Shown: positions 39,671-47,225, counted from the stretch's first letter. The stretch: DNA of 50,736 bases from an uncultured Alphaproteobacteria bacterium (GCA_944392145.1 CALXVS010000010.1:1-50736); one strand, 5' to 3'. Notes: a model not told the origin generated them from the sequence alone. Program-made: numbers and translations.

Positions 39671-40480
39671 ATGCAAGAATTAGTCAGCATTATCAATAAT
39701 CAAATAAAAACAACATCAAATATCATTGCGTCAACATTTGGCAAAGCGCATAAGGATGTTTTGCGCCGTATTGAATCGTTGGAAATCCCTGATGATTGGC
39801 ATCAGCGCAATTTTACGCCCATGCTTAAAACCGTTGATATTGGCGGCGGAGCAACTCGCCACGACAAAGCTTATGAAATCACCCGTGACGGATTTACGTT
39901 GCTTGCCATGGGCTTCACCGGCAAAAAGGCAATGGAATTTAAAATCAAATACATTGATGCCTTTAATAAAATGGAAGCGGCTTTAAAGGGACAAAACGAC
40001 CTTGGCCTTGTTCCCGTGTCCTCTTACACGCGCCGACTCCCGTCCGGCCCACGGGAAATTAAGTTGTCCGACAAAGCCCGCTCCGAAATCGGCGGGATTG
40101 TCAAGGCATGCATCGGTTCGGCCTTAAAAGACATCACCGTAACACAAACGGTTGACCCCATCGGATACAACATCCCCGAATCGTTAAAGCAACCCGATGT
40201 CGTGCCGGCCGAGGTGGAAAAGGAGCTGTGGCGCTTGACCGAACAGTTGCATTACGGACTTCAAAAGCAACAACCGAAAGCGCAAAACACATCGGTGTTG
40301 AATTTGTTTTACCTGCTCCGGGCACTTAAAACGGTTTTAACCCGGTATCGCACCGTGCAAAACGAAACCTTGTTTGCTGTTGACATGATGAAAGGGGATA
40401 AAAACTATGAGAAGGACGAGGCTTTAGAACGTATATACATCTTAAACGCCCTGACAAACGGCGCGTTACGGGTGTGCTGA
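39671..40480 (+). CDS. Rha-family regulator B with shared C-terminal domain
   Basis: A 269-aa protein. Residues 1-~108 are a Rha domain (TTSNIIASTFGKAHKDVLRR, AYEITRDGFTLLAMGFTGKK, AMEFKIKYIDAFNKME), found in phage regulators that interfere with lysogeny. From ~110 it carries the shared C-terminal domain, almost identical at DNA level to that of the BRO protein at 42518. It is preceded by a long RNA leader, with ribosome site AAAGGA. The hairpin CCGGACTGAACATCCGG follows the stop. Confidence 0.85.
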   Translation: MQELVSIINNQIKTTSNIIASTFGKAHKDVLRRIESLEIPDDWHQRNFTPMLKTVDIGGGATRHDKAYEITRDGFTLLAMGFTGKKAMEFKIKYIDAFNKMEAALKGQNDLGLVPVSSYTRRLPSGPREIKLSDKARSEIGGIVKACIGSALKDITVTQTVDPIGYNIPESLKQPDVVPAEVEKELWRLTEQLHYGLQKQQPKAQNTSVLNLFYLLRALKTVLTRYRTVQNETLFAVDMMKGDKNYEKDEALERIYILNALTNGALRVC

Positions 40481-40525
40481 CAACAACCCCGGACTGAACA
40501 TCCGGCATAAAATGAAAGGACTATC

Positions 40526-40945
40526 ATGAACTTGTCAAAATCATATCTTTTGGAGCGCTTTGCCGGGAATGAGGCCATCTTAAATCGCCTTGACAAAATC
40601 ACCGGCGACACGGTGTGTGTCAAACTCATGACACCGGAAGCGGCCAAAACAGACGAACAAAACCGCCTGTTTCATGCGCTGTTAAATGTGTTTTGGGATT
40701 CGGGGTGTTCGTCATTTATGGACATGGACGACATGCGGCTTTATTACAAGCGCACTGCCGGCCTGATCCATAAAAACAAATACGGCTTTTTGGTGGAATC
40801 CTCTTGGGGAACGGCTAAAAAAGAGCAAGCCGGCCGGGCGATTGATGCCCTGCTACACGACATGGACTTGTCCGGCGTTATCGGATCATCCATGGGAAAA
40901 AAGTATCAAGACATCTTAACCCATATCAGAAAGGAAACCATATGA
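40526..40945 (+). CDS. Recombination-region phage protein (NinB-like, tentative)
   Basis: A 139-aa protein (VKLMTPEAAKTDEQNRLFHA, LLNVFWDSGCSSFMDM, DMRLYYKRTAGLIHKNKYGF). The arrangement R/T-x-x-QN-x-LFHALL recalls NinB/ORF-type recombination mediators, and the gene is in the recombination operon, but the match is weak. AAAGGA precedes the ATG. It overlaps the next small gene by four bases (ATGA). Confidence 0.55.
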   Translation: MNLSKSYLLERFAGNEAILNRLDKITGDTVCVKLMTPEAAKTDEQNRLFHALLNVFWDSGCSSFMDMDDMRLYYKRTAGLIHKNKYGFLVESSWGTAKKEQAGRAIDALLHDMDLSGVIGSSMGKKYQDILTHIRKETI

Positions 40946-41061
40946 CAAATAAAGATTTTTTTGAAGAAATCCTGGCCGGATTGGTTATTATAACATTAGT
41001 GTTATCCCTTATCTTTATGGTGACCATATCCGCCGCCATAGATCCCGCGATTGGAGGATAA
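40942..41061 (+). CDS. Small single-pass membrane protein, 39 aa
   Basis: A short frame coupled to the preceding gene through an ATGA overlap. After MTNKDFFEE comes one transmembrane helix (LAGLVIITLVLSLIFMVTIS) and a short end. It stops one base before the Rad52 gene start. Phage recombination operons often include such small membrane proteins; the function is unknown. AAAGGA precedes the ATG. Confidence 0.65.
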   Translation: MTNKDFFEEILAGLVIITLVLSLIFMVTISAAIDPAIGG

Positions 41062-41062
41062 G

Positions 41063-41710
41063 ATGAGCAAAGACACCCTTATTCGCAAACTGGATCAACC
41101 CCTTTCCCCGTCACGGGTTAAGTTTCGGGAAAAAAGCAAGACGCAACTGTCCTATTTATCCGGAGCAGATGTGGAACGGGCGGCAAATACCATTTTCAAA
41201 CACGCTTGGTCCAGTGAAACCACCCAACTTGTCAAACTTTACGAGCGTGCCTATTCCAAAACTAAAACAAACGGGACAACCGTTGATATGGTTGAGGTTG
41301 CCTATATGGCCAAGGTCCGCGTTTTAGTGGACATCAATGGTGTTTCGGTTGTCCGGGAGGGATGCGGCGCCGGCAACGGTCAATCATCGGCCCTGAACCC
41401 GTTTGACGCCCACGAGCTGGCCATTAAAGAAGCCGAAACGGACGCCCGTAAACGCGCCCTTAAAACCTTTGGTGACCAATTCGGCTTATCACTTTATGAA
41501 AAAGAGATCAATCTGGCGCATGAATACGCCGATGCGCAAAAGTTTGATATTGATTATGTTGATTTGACGCGTAAAATCGCCACAGAAACAAGTGATGCTG
41601 AATTGCGTAACCTGTATCGTGATTATGACGGACCGTTTAAGGAAGAGGTTTTGGCGCACATTATGGTTCGGCGGAAAGAGCTATACCGGCAAACCGGAGG
41701 CAACAAATGA
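41063..41710 (+). CDS. Rad52-family single-strand annealing protein
   Basis: A 215-aa protein of the Rad52/Rad22 fold: TQLSYLSGADVERAANTIFK, VAYMAKVRVLVDINGVSVVR, EGCGAGNGQ and AHELAIKEAETDARKRALKT plus FGDQFGLSLY are family signatures. It should anneal ends produced by the adjacent exonuclease. The ATG at 41063 has GGAGG upstream. It overlaps the exonuclease gene by four bases. Confidence 0.92.
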   Translation: MSKDTLIRKLDQPLSPSRVKFREKSKTQLSYLSGADVERAANTIFKHAWSSETTQLVKLYERAYSKTKTNGTTVDMVEVAYMAKVRVLVDINGVSVVREGCGAGNGQSSALNPFDAHELAIKEAETDARKRALKTFGDQFGLSLYEKEINLAHEYADAQKFDIDYVDLTRKIATETSDAELRNLYRDYDGPFKEEVLAHIMVRRKELYRQTGGNK

Positions 41711-42342
41711 TTATTCACACAATGCCGCAGCGCAGCCCGGAATGGTATGCCGTTCGGTTTGGGAAAATCACCGGCTCAACCTTTTATCAATTCATGGGAA
41801 CGGGCAAAACGGTTGAAGACCGCATTTTTGAAAAAGCGGCCGAACATTTAACGCATCAAGCCGCGGTTGACAGTTTTGAATCAATAGACACGGAACGGGG
41901 CAAAACCCTGGAAGATGAGGCCGCCTTTTTATATTCGGTTATGACAGGGCGTGACGTTAAGCAGGTCGGCTTTATTGAGTATAATGCTTATGCGGGATGT
42001 TCTCCAGACGGCCTTGTCGCCGATGACGGCATGATTGAAACCAAATGCCCCCGGCAAGCCGGCCATTTAAAAACCGTTATCAACGGCTTTATCAAACCGG
42101 AATATCGTTGGCAAATGCAATACAACTTGTTCATCGCAGACCGGAAATGGTGCGACTTTGTGAGTTACTGCAAGCCGTTCGGCAAGCCTCACATCATTCG
42201 GGTGGACCGCGATCCGGCATGCTCGGCCCGTATTGCCGAAAAACTGGAAGAATTAAGCGGCCGGATTCAAGAAATTATCAACATGTATAACGAAAGGAGA
42301 AAAAAACTTGTTGACAACATCAAATCATGTATGGTATATTGA
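41707..42342 (+). CDS. YqaJ/lambda-Exo-type alkaline exonuclease
   Basis: A 211-aa 5'-3' exonuclease. QRSPEWYAVRFGKITGS is the entry motif, GCSPDGLVADDGMIETKCP carries the catalytic Asp and Glu-x-Lys, and WQMQYNLFIADRKWCDFVSY is the conserved end of the core. With Rad52 it forms a two-gene recombination system. Its last ~11 codons contain the promoter for leader 3. Confidence 0.95.
   Translation: MIIHTMPQRSPEWYAVRFGKITGSTFYQFMGTGKTVEDRIFEKAAEHLTHQAAVDSFESIDTERGKTLEDEAAFLYSVMTGRDVKQVGFIEYNAYAGCSPDGLVADDGMIETKCPRQAGHLKTVINGFIKPEYRWQMQYNLFIADRKWCDFVSYCKPFGKPHIIRVDRDPACSARIAEKLEELSGRIQEIINMYNERRKKLVDNIKSCMVY
42311..42340 (+). promoter_or_regulatory. Promoter of antirepressor leader 3
   Basis: TTGACA (42311-42316), 18 bp, TATATT (42335-42340), embedded in the 3' end of the exonuclease gene. 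Confidence 0.8.
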
Positions 42343-42346
42343 AGTC

Positions 42347-42517
42347 CTAAACATCAACGGCGGTATTCGCCCCTGTCAGTCTGGCGACTTTTTTATGCCC
42401 AGTTTATGGGGGATGAGAACCGAAAATATATTGAATATCGGTCAGCGTCCGTTGACGTTTAGTGAGTCCCCCACCTCTCATTGTAAAAGGTGGCTTCTAA
42501 AAATCAACGGAGTTACC
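42347..42517 (+). ncRNA. Structured 5' leader RNA 3 (c4-like)
   Basis: The clearest of the three. CTAAACATCAACGG (42347-42360) near the RNA start and CTAAAAATCAACGG (42497-42510) at the ribosome site differ by one base. CCGTTGACGTTTAG (42449-42462) pairs with the first in 13 of 14 positions and with the second in 12 of 14. GGGGG (42408-42412) and CCCCC (42468-42472) can also pair. The leader thus holds a mimic of its own translation start region. Confidence 0.7.
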
Positions 42518-43339
42518 ATGCATAAAGCATTAACTATATTTAATTATCAAAACAATCAAATCCGCACCAAGTTAATTAACAACGAACCTTATTTTTGTGG
42601 TTTGGATGTTTGCAAAATCTTGGGCATTAAAAACAACCGAGATACTATTACCAGATTACACGATGGCGTCGTTATTGCCGACACCACCGATTCTTTAGGC
42701 AGGCAACAAAGCGTTTCGTATATTAACGAGCCAAATCTTTATAAAGTAGCCTTTCAATCGCGTAAACCAACGGCTGAACCATTTGTCAATTGGGTATGCA
42801 AAGAAGTCCTACCAAGTATCCGCAAGACGGGAGCCTATGTCACACCGGCGCAACAGGAGCTGGGCCTTGTTCCGGTGTCTTCTTACACCCGCCGTCTCCC
42901 CTCCGGCCCGAGAGAAATAAAACTCTCCGACAAAGCCCGGTCGGAAATCGGCGGGATTGTCAAGGCGTGCATCGGTTCGGCCTTAAAAGACATCACCGTA
43001 ACACAAACGGTTGACCCCATCGGATACAACATCCCCGAATCGTTAAAGCAACCCGATGTCGTGCCGGCCGAGGTGGAAAAGGAGCTGTGGCGCTTGACCG
43101 AACAGTTGCATTACGGACTTCAAAAGCAACAACCGAAAGCGCAAAACACATCGGTGTTGAATTTGTTTTACCTGCTCCGGGCACTTAAAACGGTTTTAAC
43201 CCGGTATCGCACCGTGCAAAACGAAACCTTGTTTGCTGTTGACATGATGAAAGGGGATAAAAACTATGAGAAGGACGAGGCTTTAGAACGTATATACATC
43301 TTAAACGCCCTGACAAACGGCGCGTTACGGGTGTGCTGA
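42518..43339 (+). CDS. BRO-family antirepressor C with shared C-terminal domain
   Basis: A 273-aa protein. Residues 1-~110 are a full BRO-N domain (IRTKLINNEPYFCGLDVCKI, LGIKNNRDTITRL, SYINEPNLYKVAFQSRKPTA, FVNWVCKEVLPSIRKTGAY). From ~115 it has the shared C-terminal domain. The second half of its BRO domain resembles the truncated copy at 19276-20427. Likely a DNA-binding antirepressor; the RNA leader controls translation. ACGGAG is the ribosome site. Confidence 0.85.
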   Translation: MHKALTIFNYQNNQIRTKLINNEPYFCGLDVCKILGIKNNRDTITRLHDGVVIADTTDSLGRQQSVSYINEPNLYKVAFQSRKPTAEPFVNWVCKEVLPSIRKTGAYVTPAQQELGLVPVSSYTRRLPSGPREIKLSDKARSEIGGIVKACIGSALKDITVTQTVDPIGYNIPESLKQPDVVPAEVEKELWRLTEQLHYGLQKQQPKAQNTSVLNLFYLLRALKTVLTRYRTVQNETLFAVDMMKGDKNYEKDEALERIYILNALTNGALRVC

Positions 43340-43344
43340 CAACA

Positions 43345-43367
43345 CCGCCGGACTGAACATCCGGCAC
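43345..43367 (+). terminator. Conserved post-stop hairpin after BRO protein C
   Basis: GCCGGA (43347-43352) pairs with TCCGGC (43360-43365) around CTGAACA. It lacks a T run, so it may stabilise or process the RNA more than terminate. Confidence 0.5.
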
Positions 43368-43385
43368 AAAAGAAAGGGAATAAAA

Positions 43386-43538
43386 ATGTATCAAGTTATT
43401 GTTAGCGGTCACATCGCTAAAGAATATCCCGACAAATTCCGGGCATATGTCTGGTGCCACATGCACGGTCATATTGCGACCGGACAAGGATATTATTGGT
43501 TAGTTGGAGCAAAAATAAAGGAGGAGGAGTCAAGATGA
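43386..43538 (+). CDS. Small phage protein, 50 aa
   Basis: A 50-aa frame (YQVIVSGHIAKEYPDKFRAY, VWCHMHGHIATGQGYYWLVG, then AKIKEEESR) with AAAGG before the ATG and an ATGA overlap with the excisionase gene. Histidines, tryptophans and a Cys are prominent. I do not recognise it; the tight coupling suggests a real gene in the integration operon. Confidence 0.6.
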   Translation: MYQVIVSGHIAKEYPDKFRAYVWCHMHGHIATGQGYYWLVGAKIKEEESR

Positions 43539-43858
43539 CTGACTTTTTAATCACATTGTCTGAGATTGCACAGACATTACGATATGAAGGGGATAAGGCC
43601 GAATTACACGCCCGCAAATGGCTTTATAAACACGGCCTAAAACAATTTGCCACAGGTAAGTATGTAAGGAAGCAAGTAGAAAATATATTGGAAGCAAAGG
43701 GTAAAAAATGCTACATTACAGACAGCGCGGTAAAACATGGCACGTCCGAGGCAGTATTCGCGTGGGAAAACGCACCATCAAAATCCCCGAAAGATCTACT
43801 GGGTTTATTAAACTTAAAGATGCAAGAGAGTATGGAAGCAAACTTGAAACGGATATAA
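43535..43858 (+). CDS. Excisionase-like protein
   Basis: A 107-aa frame. The first ~58 residues (FLITLSEIAQTLRYEGDKAE, KWLYKHGLKQFATGKYVRKQ) look like a winged-helix excisionase that directs integrase toward excision. The remaining part overlaps the start of the integrase gene by 150 bases in another frame and is not obviously conserved. AGGAGGAG precedes the ATG. Confidence 0.65.
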   Translation: MTDFLITLSEIAQTLRYEGDKAELHARKWLYKHGLKQFATGKYVRKQVENILEAKGKKCYITDSAVKHGTSEAVFAWENAPSKSPKDLLGLLNLKMQESMEANLKRI

Positions 43859-44736
43859 GAGAAAACACCCTCTATCCTGAACAGGATAAAAGCCAAAAGA
43901 CAACCTTTGACGATTGTCTGTGCATACACCTGAATAAAAAAAGATTAAAACCTGCTGAAATCCAAAAGATAAAAATCCTTTTACCGAACTTTCAAGGTGT
44001 GTGTGTATCCGAAATAAAGGATGCATGGAATAGATTTTTGGCTAAAAAAAAGCACCTTGCACCAGCTACAATCAACCGTTATGCAAACACAATTAAAAGT
44101 ATAATTAAGAGTGGCGGTGAAGAAATAAACATAAAAGCCCCCCAAATTCAACATTTATCTGTCAAAAATCAGGTGGTTTTCCTTTTACCGGAGCAGATCA
44201 GACCCCTTTTAATCGGTTGTTATTCGGTTCACGCAAAGCCTATCTTTACCGTTTATGCCTATCAAGGATTACGCGAACAAGAAAATTTACAGTTGAAATG
44301 GGAGGATGTAGATTTAAAACGAGCTGTTCTGTTTATCCGAACATCTAAAAACGGGGAGTCGCGACAAATCCCTATGCACAAAAATGTGTGGTGGATTTTG
44401 ACAAGACACTGGATAAGATCGGGAAAACCCATCACCGGGAATGTGTGGCTGAATAGTAAGGGGCAACCCTACAAAGACACCCGGCACACGGGATGTGGCG
44501 GCAGCCCCGTCAGAAAAGCGCACACGCTTGCGCTTAAAAGATTAAAAGAGCAGCACGGTATAGAAATCAAAATGCGTGTCCACGACTGGCGACACGATTG
44601 GGCGTCCCGCATGGTTATGGCTGGCGTAGATTTATTGACCGTTCAAAAGCTAGGTGGGTGGAAATCGCTTGATATGGTTAAACGTTACGCCACATTTTCT
44701 GCGCGCCACGAGATTGATGCTATCAATAAAATTTAA
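43708..44736 (+). CDS. int: Tyrosine-type phage integrase
   Basis: A 342-aa recombinase. The N-terminal arm-binding region begins LHYRQRGKTWHVRGSIRVGK. Catalytic residues: Arg in AYQGLREQENLQLKW (about 186), the HDWRHDWAS box (His and Arg, about 291-294) and Tyr in MVKRYATFS (about 328). It integrates the phage into tRNA-Val, next to attR. AAGGG precedes the ATG. Confidence 0.95.
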   Translation: MLHYRQRGKTWHVRGSIRVGKRTIKIPERSTGFIKLKDAREYGSKLETDIRENTLYPEQDKSQKTTFDDCLCIHLNKKRLKPAEIQKIKILLPNFQGVCVSEIKDAWNRFLAKKKHLAPATINRYANTIKSIIKSGGEEINIKAPQIQHLSVKNQVVFLLPEQIRPLLIGCYSVHAKPIFTVYAYQGLREQENLQLKWEDVDLKRAVLFIRTSKNGESRQIPMHKNVWWILTRHWIRSGKPITGNVWLNSKGQPYKDTRHTGCGGSPVRKAHTLALKRLKEQHGIEIKMRVHDWRHDWASRMVMAGVDLLTVQKLGGWKSLDMVKRYATFSARHEIDAINKI

Positions 44737-44738
44737 TT

Positions 44739-44754
44739 GGGCAAAATTTGGGCA
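44739..44754. other. Candidate integrase arm-type site (right)
   Basis: GGGCAAAATTTGGGCA, identical to 6477-6492 and in the same orientation, directly after the integrase stop. Confidence 0.45.
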
Positions 44755-44815
44755 AATCAAAAATTTAATCTTAAGAAACATAGTAAAACAGGGCATTCTA
44801 AAAGATAGTTAAATA

Positions 44816-44843
44816 ACCTTCACACGGTAGGGGCCGCAGGTTC
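44816..44843 (+). other. attR core
   Basis: 28 bp identical to attL 6309-6336, ending at GGTTC of the tRNA T arm. The remaining tRNA 3' end is not adjacent; it follows after 113 bp. Confidence 0.9.
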
Positions 44844-44956
44844 GAACAAGCCGCAAGGCCGGCGGGAGACGGCCGGTTTTAATGCATTAAAATGCGGCGC
44901 GTTAATGTCCCGCAACGCGGGACAGCCCTTTAGGGTGAGCATTATATAATGCGAAT

Positions 44957-44976
44957 AATCCCTGCCACACCCACCA
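44957..44976 (+). pseudogene. tRNA-Val 3' fragment left at attR
   Basis: The T-arm 3' side, acceptor strand and CCA are identical to those of the intact tRNA, but are separated from the att core by a 113-bp insert within the T loop. Confidence 0.85.
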
Positions 44977-44986
44977 ATAAAAAAAG

Positions 44987-45010
44987 GCCGGTTTATCCGG
45001 CTTTTTTTAT
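44987..45010 (+). terminator. Original tRNA-Val terminator
   Basis: GCCGG (44987-44991) pairs with CCGGC (44997-45001), then a T run. It is repeated in the second unit near 45198-45221. Confidence 0.8.
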
Positions 45011-45249
45011 TGGTCTTGGATGTGCCGGATTGAACCTGCGGACAAAGCAGGTTCGAACAAGCCGCAAGGCCGGCGGGAGACGGCCGGTTTTAATGCATTA
45101 AAATGCGGCGCGTTAATGTCCCGCAACGCGGGACAGCCCTTTAGGGTGAGCATTATATAATGCGAATAATCCCTGCCACACCCACCAATAAAAAAAGGCC
45201 GGTTTATCCGGCTTTTTTTATTGGTCTTGGATGTGCCGGATTGAACCTG

Positions 45250-45732
45250 GCGGAAATGTTATCCCCGCCCGCAACACCCCTCCGGCCGTCATGCTTGCGA
45301 ATGCGAGGATCCAGCAGCACTGATACCGCTTTTCTTACCCCTTAACGCCCCACCAAAATAAGGACTCTTTGCCCTGGATACCCGATCGGAGTCGGGCATG
45401 ACGACGGTGGGGTGTCATGGACGGTGAAAGAACCCACCGCCCGCAACACCCCTCCGGCGGTCATCCTTGCGAAAGCGAGGATCCAGCAACACTGATACCG
45501 CTTTTTGGAAACGCGAGACATCCCCGCCCGTGAAAAAACCCACCACCTGCGACACCCCTTATGTCGTCATGCTTGCGAAAGCGGGAATCCAGGAAACATG
45601 AATTCCGCTTTTCTTACCCCTCAACACCCCGCCAAAATAAGGAATCATTGCCCTGGATACCCGCATCCGCGGGTATGACGTGAGGGGGGAAAGGATGCCC
45701 GATCGGAGTCGGGCATGACAAGGGGGAAAATG
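45250..45732. repeat. REP-like palindromic repeat mosaic
   Basis: Left hairpins near 45288-45314, 45459-45485 and 45565-45592; right hairpins of the GCCCGATCGGAGTCGGG-like type near 45378-45403 and 45693-45719, and of the type TACCCGCATCCGCGGGTA near 45658-45678. No gene. Confidence 0.85.
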
Positions 45733-45807
45733 TCACCCTTGCACAGACGAGAATTCAAAGAAAAATGCCCCCGCAGCAATAATCATACCGTATATTCGTA
45801 TTGTCAT
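45733..45807 (-). pseudogene. Remnant of a second prophage Rz (spanin) gene
   Basis: The minus-strand start MTIRIYGMIIAAGAFF parallels the prophage Rz start MTMRIYGLMAALVAVV. The frame soon runs into repeat sequence and stops after 24 codons. The flank AAACCTGTTGACA also resembles 7700-7712. It suggests a related prophage once lay here. Confidence 0.55.
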
Positions 45808-45856
45808 ATTTTCTTTTCCCATAAAAAAGTCCCAATCGCCAATTCATAAAAACCTG

Positions 45857-45885
45857 TTGACAGATAAGCATAAACGTATTATTAT
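45857..45885 (+). promoter_or_regulatory. Promoter of the Phd/RelE-type pair
   Basis: TTGACA (45857-45862), 17 bp, TATTAT (45880-45885). Confidence 0.75.
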
Positions 45886-45907
45886 TTACATAATGAACAT
45901 AATGTAA
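45886..45907. promoter_or_regulatory. Candidate antitoxin operator
   Basis: Inverted repeat TTACAT-10 bp-ATGTAA directly after the -10 box, positioned for autorepression by the antitoxin. Confidence 0.5.
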
Positions 45908-45925
45908 ACAAAAAGAGGTGTTAAA

Positions 45926-46180
45926 ATGACTCAAATCATTGCTATGAGAGAAGCGCGTCAGAATCTATCCGAACTTGTCAATCGTGTCGCTTATGGCAAC
46001 GAACGAATTTCTTTGACACGTAAAAATAAACCGGTTGCCGTATTGGTATCTTTGGATGATGCCAAAATATTGGAAGCGTTGGAAAATAAGGCTGATTTAA
46101 AAGATTTAGAAGCAATGATAAAAGAGGAGTTGGGTGAAACTGTCTCTTGGGAAGAAGCACGGCGTGAATTAGGTTTATAA
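45926..46180 (+). CDS. Phd/YefM-family antitoxin
   Basis: An 84-aa antitoxin. The N-terminal DNA-binding domain (MREARQNLSELVNRVAYGNE, RISLTRKNKPVAVLVSLDDA) is the Phd/YefM pattern. The C-terminal acidic helices (EAMIKEELGETVSWEEARRE) should wrap the toxin. AAGAGGTG precedes the ATG, and the toxin gene follows after one base. It is outside the prophage, between repeat mosaics. Confidence 0.93.
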   Translation: MTQIIAMREARQNLSELVNRVAYGNERISLTRKNKPVAVLVSLDDAKILEALENKADLKDLEAMIKEELGETVSWEEARRELGL

Positions 46181-46181
46181 A

Positions 46182-46475
46182 ATGTATCGCATCATTGTTA
46201 AAAAGTCAGTTATTAAAGAAATTAAAAATTTTCCTCTTCATATTAAAAAACAGATTGATCATACTATTCAATCTTTGGCAAAAGAACCTATTCCTGCCGG
46301 CGTCAAAAAAATAAAAGGATTGTCCCGTGATTTTATTAAACACATAGGGAGTGACTCTGTTTATCGTGTTCGTGTTGCAGAGTATCGGATTATTTATATT
46401 GTGTTTGAACAGGATATTTTAATTTGTATCGTTAAAATCGGTCTTAGAAAAGACGTTTATCGTTTTATTAAATAA
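46182..46475 (+). CDS. RelE/ParE-family toxin
   Basis: A 97-aa toxin: VKKSVIKEIKNFPLHIKKQI, then IKGLSRDFIKHIGSDSVYRV and RVAEYRIIYIVFEQDILICI, RLRKDVYRF-like end (GLRKDVYRFIK). The pattern KGL...YRVRVAEYRIIY is typical of RelE-type mRNA interferases; ParE action on gyrase is less likely. It is coupled to the antitoxin. Confidence 0.93.
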   Translation: MYRIIVKKSVIKEIKNFPLHIKKQIDHTIQSLAKEPIPAGVKKIKGLSRDFIKHIGSDSVYRVRVAEYRIIYIVFEQDILICIVKIGLRKDVYRFIK

Positions 46476-46504
46476 ATCCCTTAAAGTGTTGTGAAACACA
46501 TGTC

Positions 46505-47225
46505 TATAGTGGGGTGTCATGGACGGTGAAAGAACCCACCACCCGCGACACGCCTCCGGCGGTCATCCTTGTCCCCTCCCCGACCGTCATCCTTGTCTCC
46601 CCCTCCCCGTCATGCTTGCGAAAGCGAGGATCCAGGAAACATGAATACCGCTTTTTGGAAACGCGAGACATCCCCGCCCGTGAAAAAACCCACTGCCCTT
46701 GACGCCTCCCCGGCGGTCATCCTTGCGCAGGCGAGGATCCAGCAGCACTGATACCGCTTTTCCTACCCCTTAACACCCCGCCAAAATAAGGACTCTTTGC
46801 CCTGGATACCCGCATCCGCGGGTATGACGTGAGGGGGGAAAGGATGCCCGATCGGAGTCGGGCATGACATGGGGAGAAAATGTCATCCTTGCGAAAGCGA
46901 GGATCCAGCAGCACTGATACCGCTTTTTGGAAACGCGAGACATCCCCGCCCGTGAAAAAACCCACCACCCGCGACACCACCCCGGCGGTCATCCTTGCGA
47001 AAGCGAGGATCCAGCAGCATGAATGCCGCTTTTAGAGACCTTTGACATCCCGCCAAAAATAAGGATTCTTTGTCCTGGATCCTCGGGCCAAGCCCAAGGA
47101 TGACATGGAATGGGTTGTCCGCTATCGCGGAAAACGGACTCTTTGCCCTGGATGCCCGATCGGAGTCGGGCATGACGGAAGGGGAAAAGGATGCCCGCCT
47201 GCACGAGTATAACGAGAGGGGGGAA
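46505..47225. repeat. REP-like palindromic repeat mosaic
   Basis: Four left hairpins (near 46610-46635, 46714-46741, 46883-46909, 46987-47014) alternate with right hairpins of three kinds: GCCCGATCGGAGTCGGG (46848-46866, 47153-47175), TACCCGCATCCGCGGGTA (46807-46826) and CCTCGGGCCAAGCCCAAGGA (47081-47100). No gene is visible. Confidence 0.85.

Larger units (their letters stand above)
6309..44843. mobile_element. Temperate contractile-tailed (myovirus-type) prophage, about 38.5 kb
   Basis: The element is bounded by the 28-bp att cores and carries integrase and excisionase at the right end, CI-type control, recombination genes, a complete head-tail module (TerS, TerL, portal, capsid, sheath, tube, tape measure, baseplate, fibre) and lysis genes. 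All structural frames look intact, so it may be inducible. Several cargo units interrupt the structural operon: three nuclease/small-RNA cassettes, a lipoprotein-BRO moron and a Panacea toxin-antitoxin unit. Confidence 0.95.
44836..45249. repeat. Tandem duplication (211-bp period) carrying a disrupted tRNA-Val 3' end
   Basis: Units start GCAGGTTCGAACAAGCC at 44836 and 45047. Each runs through palindromes (GTCCCGC/GCGGGAC; GCATTATATAATGC), the tRNA 3' part AATCCCTGCCACACCCACCA (44957-44976 and its copy) and a terminator. The second unit ends at about 45249. No gene is seen; a plus-strand frame from 45160 is a by-product. Confidence 0.9.

Noticed and set aside
44844-44956. Group I intron in tRNA
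   Set aside because: Only 113 nt, without recognisable catalytic core elements; group I introns normally sit in the anticodon loop, not the T loop.
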